Source: Tulasnella sp. 424
Taxonomy: Eukaryota > Basidiomycota > Agaricomycetes > Cantharellales > Tulasnellaceae
NCBI GenBank assembly: GCA_019633425.1
Contig: WSUB01000438.1
Coordinates: 1-10,913, forward strand
Direction of reading: 5' to 3'
DNA length: 10,913 nucleotides
Position numbers and translations under genes: made by a program. The notes under the pieces were generated by a model. It was given only the letters and a program-made list of their open reading frames with translations. It made no database searches and was not told the origin of the DNA. Position 1 is the first letter of the stretch. Every line of letters starts with the position of its first letter. Positions 1 to 6,706 of the stretch are shown here, piece by piece.

Positions 1-57
1 GGCCACGCAGAGGCGGCGATGCGCGAGAGGACAAGAGGGGGCGCTAAGCTCACTCAC
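1..57 (-). other. Intron of the flippase gene, cut by the window edge
   Basis: It begins with the consensus donor GTGAGTG directly after the flippase exon. No acceptor is reached before the window ends. Confidence 0.6.
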
Positions 58-222
58 ATGTTGGCTATCCGTCTGAACTGCTCGAGTACATTCTTTGGCA
101 GGAATGTGATGACGGTGTATTTGGAGGTGACGACCTGGTTCGCTGGGTATACCCAACTCGTCTTGACTTTGCCCTTCTCATATGCGTCCTCGGGCAGGTT
201 CTCGTTGACATCGTATATTTGG
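58..222 (-). CDS. P4-type phospholipid flippase (DNF/DRS2 class), one internal N-terminal exon, gene continues off the left edge
   Basis: Read on the minus strand, this exon encodes about 54 residues typical of the cytosolic N-terminus of P4-ATPases: QIYDVNENLPEDAYEKGK, then WVYPANQVVTSKYTVITF, then LPKNVLEQFRRIAN, which in this family leads directly into the first membrane helix. The family flips aminophospholipids or phosphatidylcholine to the cytosolic leaflet of plasma, Golgi and endosomal membranes. The exon opens after a good acceptor (gatttcag, AG at 224-223) and closes at a consensus donor (GTGAGTG, 57-51). The catalytic DKTGT site and all ten membrane helices lie outside the window. 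The DNF-like wording (LPEDAYEKG) favours Dnf1/2-type over Neo1-type, but a short exon cannot settle the subclass. I could not identify the upstream coding exon or start codon; the intron continues into the duplicated region at 262-730. I see no damage in the exon. Confidence 0.8.
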
Positions 223-261
223 CTGAAATCGGGTGAAGAAGAGAGGCAGGAGTGGGAGTTA

Positions 262-730
262 TTGCGAGTCGAGCGGGCTGGGGTAGAAACAGTGAGCAGA
301 CGGTACTAGAAGGTGGTGCACAGAAGAGCGGTTGAGTGCATGTTGAGTTAGCGTAACGGCTATGTGAGTGACCGAAGCTCTGTGAGCCTCGCTGGTTCCC
401 AGGCTTCGAGGCATTTTTGGTAGCGTTGCGTGCTTCGTCATATGCTCAAGTCGTGTTGTTGAGTTGAATTGCGGAGCGGATCTTCTCCAAACAGTGGTCC
501 ATTTTCTGCGCATGCATGGCTTGATTCCTAATCTTCACGGGGGATATCAGGGCTTGGAGACATGCATATGAGCATATGCACAGCACTTTGTGGTGGAATG
601 TTGGATGGAATGCCAGGTGGCGGTGCCTGTTCCCGTGCAAACATGTGAACATACAAAGGCTTCTAAGTTAATTTGCGCCACTCAACGTCCATCCCAGGTT
701 TCGATTTATGGACATTCTGACTCGGTCGTC
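262..730 (-). repeat. Upstream-region repeat, copy 1 (behind the flippase exon)
   Basis: This stretch is homologous, in the same orientation, to about 10335-10740. Shared blocks in the same order include a 22-bp perfect match at 262-283 and 10335-10356, a 15-bp block at 310-324 and 10388-10402, TTCTCCAAACAGTG at 483-496 and 10505-10518, TGGTGGAATGTTGG at 591-604 and 10593-10606, and a final diverged block at 677-720 and 10687-10730. Frequent indels not in multiples of three argue that it is non-coding. On the minus strand it lies directly upstream of the flippase exon, so it probably holds the promoter, 5' leader or first intron of that gene. Short reading frames inside it are not convincing genes. 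Confidence 0.75.
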
Positions 731-736
731 CATTCC

Positions 737-747
737 GATATATATAC
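737..747 (-). promoter_or_regulatory. Possible TATA element for the flippase gene
   Basis: An alternating TA run reads GTATATATATC on the minus strand at the far edge of the upstream repeat. Position and composition fit a TATA box. A weaker related sequence, GATATAC at 10751-10757, lies at the matching place in the other repeat copy. No transcription start can be seen. Confidence 0.3.
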
Positions 748-1360
748 TCCATGAAGACGTTAGCAACCCGGGGCTGCTAATGTGTTTGCACTTGTTACAC
801 TATAATATCAACGCGTACATAGATATAACACTTTGTGCACCGTTTTGCCTTTTGGAGGTTATCGTTGAGTGTGGTCGTCGATAGTGATTGTCGATCGGAG
901 GTTGTGACACACACACCGTGTCAAGTGCCCCAACCTTAGGGTTCCCGCGCGGAGCCGGTTACCAGTCGTTGAAAAGGCGTAGATGGTGGGCCACGAAAAC
1001 AAACAAGCAGCGAATCCCAACTTTCATTTTATTTCTTACGCTTCGCTCCCCATGTCTGCTGCAGCCCCAAGTCCGAATGATTCTACAAGGATATGTTTGG
1101 AAAGAAGCTACGGCAGAAAGGAAAGAGAGTGTGAATGAAGCAGTGAGGTGGGACGCATGGATGGGTCATGGAAGCGGCGTAAATAGAGCTCCAAAGGTCA
1201 AGTGGACCCGAAGCAGCAGAGGGAACGGAGACGGAGTGGATGAAAGGGAAGTTTGAGCCGAGTAATTACAGTAAGGCCAAAGAACCGCTGAGGAAGAATG
1301 GTCATATTCACACACAGGACAACAAAGGCGTAATACCAGCGCAACAACATCACCCAAATA
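748..1360. other. Intergenic region without a supported gene
   Basis: No frame here shows a recognisable domain, convincing splice chain or homology to other parts of the window. The 122-codon plus frame at 888-1256 opens on a non-ATG start and has no family features. The stretch most likely separates the divergent flippase and septin promoters. Confidence 0.5.
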
Positions 1361-1362
1361 AA

Positions 1363-1375
1363 TATATATAAAAGG
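1363..1375 (+). promoter_or_regulatory. TATA box upstream of the septin copy
   Basis: TATATATAAAAGG is a near-ideal TATA box, about 140 bp before the first recognisable septin reading frame. An ATG at 1390 follows closely, and a donor-like GTGAGT lies at about 1463, so a small first exon ending there is possible but unproven. Confidence 0.45.
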
Positions 1376-1502
1376 TCCGCTAACGAAAAATGGCGGGTGG
1401 CTCGAGAGGCGGGGAGGGGAAGGGAGGACGTTGGGGCAAAAATTGTACCTGCAGGCACAGGGGTGAGTTATGTAAGCGTCGCTCCGGAACCTCGCGAGGT
1501 GA

Positions 1503-2841
1503 CCAACGACATCTTCCACTCCTTCTTCCTCGACCACCGTTCCCTTTACTTGTTCTTTACCATGCATAGCCACCACTGCTGTTGATGAAATCCGCCCACC
1601 GCCTTATGGCGGCTTCGACTCCATCACTCGTCAAATCAAGTACAAACCGTTGAAGCGCGGCTTCCAATTCAATGTAGCCGTCGTAGGACAGACGGGATTT
1701 GGAAAGGAGCACTACTATCCACACCACCTTTGCTTCTCATCTTATCGATTCCAAGGGTCGTTTTGAGTATGATGAGCCGGTCAGACAGACGACGGAGATT
1801 CAGGCTGTATCGCATGGTGTGTTGCCTTTTCCCATTTTGCCGCCATTTTTGCTACCCTTTTTCCTCATCGTCTGCCGGTGCATTGAACGCCTTTCTCGTG
1901 TCTCTCTCCCATTCGAAGCGTCTTTCTCTGATCCATGGCACTATAAAGCTTTTGTCTTCGCAGTCATTGTTGAAAATGGTATCAGGCTGAGACTGAACAT
2001 CGTTGATACCCCCAGGTACGGCGACCAAATCAACAACGGAGGTTGCTGGAATACGATTATCAGGTATATCAAAGTCGGAGCAAATCCTACTCGGTCGTCT
2101 CCAGTTTTCTGACCCCAGCTTCCTTGCAAACAGGATCAGCACTCTGCATTCCTCCGGAAGGAGTTGACCGCCATGTGCGACAAGCACATCCAGGACACTC
2201 GCATCCACTGCTGCCTTTTCTTCATCAACCCCATCGGACTCTCCCTGAGGTCTATCGACATTATTGTCATGAAGAAGCTGTGCGAAGTCGTCAACGTCGT
2301 GCCCATTTCGCCAAGGCGGACTCCCTCACTCTGGAGGAACGCGAAGTGTTCAAGAACAACATCCGGGCGGAGATGCAATATAACAACACTCGCCTATACC
2401 CCTTTGACACCGATGAGAATGACCCAGAGAAACTTGCGTTGAACGAGACCATTCCGAGTGAGTGACGTCTTCGCTTGAGAACGGGGATGCCTGCTAGCAA
2501 CAGTTGCAGAACATCATTCCTTTCACAGGTCTTGGTTCTGAGCACGATGTTCTCGTCGATGGCAAGCCCGTCCGTGGCCGAAAGAACAAATGGGGTGTCA
2601 TCAACGTGGAGGATGAAACCCACTGCGAGTTCGTTCACTTCAGGAACTTCTTGAGGAGGTACGATGTGTTTTCCTACCAGCAATTAGTTTGATAGGATGG
2701 GCTGATCACCTTTCCCTGTTCAGGACCCACCTTCAGCACCTTATTGAAACCACTGCCCAGATCCATTACGAGGCATTCCGTTCAAAGCAGCTCCTTGCCC
2801 TCAAGGACGCCTCCGCTCGCCCCGCTCAAGGCTCTGCTTAG
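1503..2841 (+). pseudogene. Cdc3/AspB-type septin copy, frame-disrupted (probable pseudogene)
   Basis: Septins are GTP-binding proteins that polymerise into cortical filaments and rings. The reading frame opens at 1503 without an in-frame ATG and reaches VDEIRPPPYGGFDSITRQ, typical of Cdc3. Exons: to 1816, 1964-2073, 2134-2457, 2510-2658, 2724-2841. Family features in order are the G1 loop GQTGFGKST, the G3 site, IQDTRIHCCLFFINP, the G4 motif AKAD, and the septin-unique element GRKNKWGVINVEDE..CEFVHFRNFL. Defects: an extra G at 1707 inside the G1 loop codons; a base missing between 2307 and 2308 before AKAD; an extra C at 2454-2455, just before the third intron, whose donor is at 2458; and G3 reads DTPR instead of DTPG. 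Other substitutions hit conserved sites (STTIHTTF for STLINTIF, LRRTHLQH for LTRTHLQD). Introns are kept, so this is a DNA-level duplicate and not a processed copy. It ends soon after the GTPase domain, without a long coiled coil. Confidence 0.82.
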
Positions 2842-2886
2842 GTAAGGCTGTTCAAATGTGGATGAAGGAGTCCCACCTGAGATAGT

Positions 2887-2946
2887 CAGGAAGGGTAGCT
2901 CGCTCTCCTTCCTGTTACGGATCGTGGGATCCGCGCCTCCGCGGAT
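2887..2946 (+). other. Two hairpins just after the septin stop codon
   Basis: A perfect 8-bp inverted repeat (2887-2894 with 2907-2914) is followed by a perfect 7-bp inverted repeat with a 4-nt loop (2929-2935 with 2940-2946). They would lie in the 3' UTR of the septin copy. No function can be assigned. Confidence 0.5.
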
Positions 2947-3000
2947 GCCCCACCAATGAATGTACTAGTAGTTAGCTCCCCTCTCCTTCATCTTTTGGGA

Positions 3001-3006
3001 AATAAA
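3001..3006 (+). terminator. AATAAA polyadenylation signal for the septin copy
   Basis: A canonical AATAAA hexamer lies 160 bp after the septin stop, followed by T-rich DNA. The position fits the end of the septin transcript. Confidence 0.45.
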
Positions 3007-3483
3007 TTTGTGGTTTCTTTCGCTTTTATCTCTACGAGTAATTACCGAAAAACTCCGAAGCAAAAGCTCAAGAAATAAGGAACTTACCTGATTTAGTAAT
3101 TTTGGGAAACCGGCTCGACATCCTCGAATTCCCGACTATCCGCCGAAGCGGAAAGCATTTCCACTTCGGCGAATAGTCTTAGGAAGTCGATTCGCCAAAG
3201 AATCACGCGTTAGAACACGTGGCAACCCTCCGGGGCGGGCCCGGTACCCGGTTGGGCAATTAAGCGCCCAGACTGCGCGCTGGCCATTGCCCGACCCCCC
3301 CGGAGCCGCTCCGACTCCCCAGAATAGCGTAGAACTATCTAGAATACTGTAGAATGTTCGTACATAGCTAATAAATACGGCTGTGGCGATAAGATATCGC
3401 CACATCCATCATCTTACCCTGAATTTGCCAAATCTAGCCTGTGTGCCTCAAATCCGCTTTTCCAGCGTGAAACTAGGAAAACC

Positions 3484-3543
3484 TACCGTTAGACTTGCGG
3501 GATAAAAGTCACTTACCGTTAGATCCACCGGGATAAAGGACTC
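3484..3543. repeat. Diverged 30-bp tandem duplication
   Basis: Two adjacent units both begin TACCGTTAGA and share CGGGATAAA, with a one-base offset between them. The core ACCGTTAGA also occurs near 3797. Confidence 0.55.
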
Positions 3544-3982
3544 CGGCGTCGTTAGCGCCAAGAAACTCTTAGCGAATTCAGTCGTCGCCGACACTATTTG
3601 GTCTTTAGATAGCCCAAATACCGGTCTATCTTCGCAGTAAGTAGCCCGTTCTACTCGTATAGTTAATAGCTACACTTTGTACTATTAACGCCACAAGTAG
3701 TTAGTAATTACCCTTTGTGTATTTACTAAATCCGCTTCCCTTTTGCCCTAAACCGGAATTACTTTCGCCCAACTCGGAATTCACTTACGCTAAAGATACC
3801 GTTAGAAAGCTCTCGTCGAGCTGATTCCAACGGTACTAATATCTTTACGTAATTCGAACTCCTTCGGTGTCAACGGACGTCACCGAGGAATCCGAACCGG
3901 CGCTTGTTCCGCTTTTGGCAGAGAGAGCCCGGCCCACCGATACTAGTTATCGCTACGGGCCTCGGAAAGCCTCCGGATAATT

Positions 3983-4019
3983 TTATTCGTGCGCGAATAC
4001 TATATTCGAGCACGAATAA
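3983..4019. repeat. 17-bp inverted repeat with 3-nt loop
   Basis: The arms 3983-3999 and 4003-4019 are complementary at 16 of 17 positions. It is the longest simple hairpin in the left part of the repeat-like region. Confidence 0.8.
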
Positions 4020-4285
4020 CTCTTCTAGAACGCCCAGCGCGTCTCCGGAAGTAAATCCGAAATCCGGGTGTAGCTGATACCGCCCTAAAACGGTATTTCC
4101 TTAATAGCTCGCCCAATTCTTCGAATTTCGCTACGCTAAGACCACTTACAGAAAGCTATAACTTAGCTCTATCTAACGGTGTCAATAATTAGTCGGAATT
4201 ACCTCTTTTGGCCTTCCCAAATTAAGAAAGTAGAATCCGAACCTCCGGATCCCACGCCTTACCGCTTCCTTTGCGCAGCTGTTGG

Positions 4286-4301
4286 AAACCCCCACCCGTA
4301 G
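4286..4301. repeat. Target-site duplication, left copy
   Basis: AAACCCCCACCCGTAG here is repeated exactly at 4770-4785. Thirteen bases are unambiguous; the three leading As merge with the poly(A) tail in the right copy. Confidence 0.85.
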
Positions 4302-4737
4302 GGTGAGTGCAGAGTCCCCACTGGATCGGTAGGACGAGTGCATGGAAGGGTGCAGCTGGCGTCGCTGGTCTGGTGTCGTGTCCGAGCCTCATAGCAACCC
4401 GAAAGAGAACGAGCCCGCCACTGGGCGGAGTCCTTGATTCCCTGAGGGATCCTCACGGGGGGTTTCTCGACCCCCTAGCACGCAGGCATACCCTGCGAGG
4501 ATGTCGTCTAGACTATAAGCCAGTGGCCCGTAAGAAGGCTGCCGGACGTCGAAACGTGGAATTCCAAGAGGTTTTTTTAGTGGGTAGGACTCCGGCCCGA
4601 AAGGACCGGTGGGATCCCCACACTGTTCTGGCCCCTGCCATGGGAAACCACCCTAGCGAGGTGGGAGTGAAGCCCGAGTCACGCCGGGTCCCGGAAGCAG
4701 ACCAGTTCGCCGATAAAGCGGTTTTAACCCTCTGCCA

Positions 4738-4772
<35 letters not shown>
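4302..4772 (+). mobile_element. Poly(A)-tailed retroposon (SINE-like, or a 5'-truncated LINE 3' end)
   Basis: A 437-bp body ends in an uninterrupted run of 34 As (4739-4772) and is bounded by a perfect 13-16 bp target-site duplication, the signature of target-primed reverse transcription by LINE machinery. The body is GC-rich and full of short complementary segments, such as CGCAGG/CCTGCG near 4480-4500 and GTGGG/CCCAC near 4609-4621, so the RNA is probably structured. TGGATCGGTAGG near 4322 and GTCCGAGCC near 4379 loosely resemble pol III A and B boxes. They are weak, so tRNA ancestry is only a suggestion. I see no reverse transcriptase or endonuclease motif; the open frame across it ends in poly-lysine from the tail and is not a gene. 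The intact tail and duplication suggest a recent insertion, nested within older repeat-like DNA. Confidence 0.8.
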
Positions 4773-4774
<2 letters not shown>

Positions 4775-4785
4775 CCCACCCGTAG
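4770..4785. repeat. Target-site duplication, right copy
   Basis: It is identical to 4286-4301 and immediately follows, or overlaps, the end of the poly(A) tail. Confidence 0.85.
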
Positions 4786-5660
4786 ATAAAAATAGAATAA
4801 GTATATTCTATTAATCGTACCTTATTTACGGACATTTCTAGCTAGTTAAATTCGCTCCTAATTAAGTAATTAGTTGGGACTCAATAACTAGCTACCTCCG
4901 TCTAATTTGTATTCCGCGCGGCGATTTCAGATTCTCACGCCTCGCGCGCGCGGCCAGCTTACCGGCGCTTAACACTTCCTCCCATCCATTAACGATTGCC
5001 TTGACCATTACTGATATTGATTACGCCCATATAGTAATCGTCTGTTTGTTATCATTTCCTGTCCTCTCCCGTCTCCTAGTAGGTTACTTGTTGAAGGCTA
5101 TCTTGCGCTGTCCTTCTGACCCCTCGCTTTTATATTATAGTACCCTAAAAGCCAGCGCTTGCTGCGCCTCACGTACCTTCCTTTCGCCTTCTCTGTTCCT
5201 ATTTATTCCATGTCCCAATGCCACGGTATTCCTCGGAATAGATAGCCGCGAATTCCGCTTTTGCGACAAGTTTCCCGGAAGTGTGTCACAAGTAGCTTCC
5301 AGGAGATCGCACCTGCGACTTTCCCGGAGGTGTCTCATGCGAGGCCTCCGGGAAACCTGCATTCGATTCTCCCGGAGCCGCCAGATGAGACATCTCCGGG
5401 AAATGTCGTCTGATTGTTCCCGGTTCCACCTCCCGGAAAAGTTGGGTCTCGAAGGAAATTCATTATGCAAGCAAGGACATGAAATTGCTATCTAACACGA
5501 AAAGCGATAGCGTGTAACTGGGCTAAATCGTAAACTTACGGTTCCGGGAAAATTAAGCCCCTTTTTCATATTGCAGGGACCCGCATCTCTGGTGTAGACC
5601 GCATCACTCAGGTAAAGCGGTCTAAAGACGCTATAAACCGCTTAGAGGCTCGATATTAAT
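4786..5660. mobile_element. Non-coding, hairpin-rich repeat-like DNA, right part
   Basis: This continues the sequence interrupted by the retroposon. It holds a perfect 10-bp inverted repeat (4839-4848 with 4885-4894), a large nested inverted repeat at 5320-5403, and a perfect 8-bp one (5595-5602 with 5617-5624). The 164-codon plus frame at 5001-5495 and the 111-codon minus frame at 5135-5470 have no recognisable family features and run through the inverted repeats, so I do not call them genes. The true right border is not visible. Confidence 0.4.
5320..5403. repeat. Nested inverted repeat built of CCCGGA motifs
   Basis: The arms 5320-5338 and 5385-5403 are complementary at 18 of 19 positions. 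Between them, 5343-5353 and 5370-5379 form a second stem of about 10 bp. TCCCGGA-like motifs in both orientations also occur at about 5272, 5420, 5433 and 5541. Clustered motifs in both orientations resemble subterminal transposase-binding repeats, but this is only an analogy. Confidence 0.75.
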
Positions 5661-5880
5661 TCCCCAAATGAGATCAAAATAATGTAGCAATATATTGGAA
5701 TATTGGAATTGCAGGAAAAATATACAAAGAATCTCCTATAATAAGGTATAGGAGAAGGGGAGCTTGAGGGGAGCGGCAAAAATTAGTATGACCTGGCCAG
5801 CGATATATGAGATAATTTTGCGAGCTTGGTCACAATATCTCAAATATCTTGTCTGCTATAGGTGCTATAATAGGTAGGTA
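5661..5880. other. AT-rich spacer without a gene
   Basis: No coding signal is seen. A perfect 8-bp inverted repeat with a 6-nt loop lies at 5733-5754. Confidence 0.5.
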
Positions 5881-6580
5881 TCCAGAAACTACCGCACATC
5901 GAATGTTGGTTAGCAAGGCTACAGCCTGAAGAGGCAAAACAGGGAGGTGAAACAGCCTGTTCGACTTTCTCATGGAGTCGTTAAAGGCGACGTGCACTGA
6001 ATGTCTATCGCAGAGTGGGTTCGAAAACGTTCTTATCCATCGTACCAAAATGAACAAGATCTAATGATCCGCACGATGTGGCAGAACAGGATTTGTGGAC
6101 GGTTGACTATTCTAAACGAGATGAACAAGCCATTACCTCGAAGGCCTTATAAATGGGAGGTTATGTAAGAGTGTAATAAGAGTGTCCAGATGTCATGTTA
6201 TGAATGAGTTTGCTCCCGTGACGCAACAGCTTCCCGTTGGGGAGGTATCTTCTGGCATCTCTCTCTCCATGGTGAGTTTGCCTCGGTCCTACGCCACAGA
6301 CGGAGGCCTCCAAGAGCCAGGAGCGTCTCTGCCCGCCCCTCACCGATGCGAGCACTTCGGTGTACGACTCTTCGGCCTGAAAGTATTTGGATTGAAGACG
6401 GTAGGTCGCCCCCAAACAATATTAATACAGCAGGGCTTGGAGCTCGAGCATAAGGGCCTAACGAGATGCAACGAGGAACCTGCTTCTGCGCATTCTATAG
6501 TAAATACACGGAGTGCTCTTGGATCGCGCAAAGGGGCGTCTGTAACAGATATATGGAAACACCGTACATCGAATGATGGT
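5880..6580 (-). pseudogene. Truncated duplicate of the 3' end of the kinase-TPR gene
   Basis: The block 6141-6255 matches 6590-6696, the DNA just past the stop codon of the kinase-TPR gene, over most of its length; both include GACGCAACAG and GGGAGGTATC. A shorter match, around ACATCGAATG..TGGTT, pairs about 5895-5907 with 6567-6580. Within this duplicate, on the minus strand at 6341-6415, one partial TPR unit survives (LGATYRLQSKYFQAEESY..), clearly related to the array. Its frame then runs into unrelated sequence, and no second unit precedes it. About 230 bp between the matching blocks has no counterpart in the intact end. I read it as a partial tandem duplication followed by decay. It has no start codon of its own and is not expected to make a protein. 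Confidence 0.6.
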
Positions 6581-6706
6581 TCACCGTGAAAGCCTTATGA
6601 AGGGGAGGTTACGTAAGAGGGTATTAAGAGTACAGATATTATGTTATGGACTCGATGAGTTTGTTCCCATGACGCAACAGGGGAGGTATCATCTGTGTCA
6701 TCAATG

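Larger units (their letters stand above)
3060..4301. mobile_element. Non-coding, hairpin-rich repeat-like DNA, left part (probable degenerate transposon)
   Basis: There is no credible coding frame across 1.2 kb. The sequence is crowded with inverted repeats: 3134-3178 (21 potential pairs with two mismatches, 3-nt loop), 3228-3305 (nested 8-bp and 10-of-11 stems), 3382-3404 (10-bp perfect, 3-nt loop), 3662-3689 (8 plus 4 bp) and 3983-4019 (16 of 17 pairs, 3-nt loop). A 30-bp unit starting TACCGTTAGA is tandemly duplicated at 3484 and 3514. Its texture differs from the flanking gene DNA and resembles fungal repeats. I could not define terminal repeats, target-site duplications or any transposase or reverse transcriptase, so the class is unknown. 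Confidence 0.45.

Noticed and set aside
888..1256. A 122-codon plus frame before the septin
   Set aside because: It opens on a non-ATG start, its composition looks random, and it has no recognisable features.
2887..2946. Intrinsic bacterial-type terminator hairpins after the septin
   Set aside because: There is no U-tract, and the introns show the DNA is eukaryotic; AATAAA is the relevant signal.
4307..4789. A 160-codon plus frame ending in poly-lysine
   Set aside because: The lysines come from the retroposon poly(A) tail, and the rest shows no protein family.
5001..5495. A 164-codon plus frame and an overlapping 111-codon minus frame
   Set aside because: Both run through inverted repeats, so they mirror each other, and neither shows a domain, signal or splice support.
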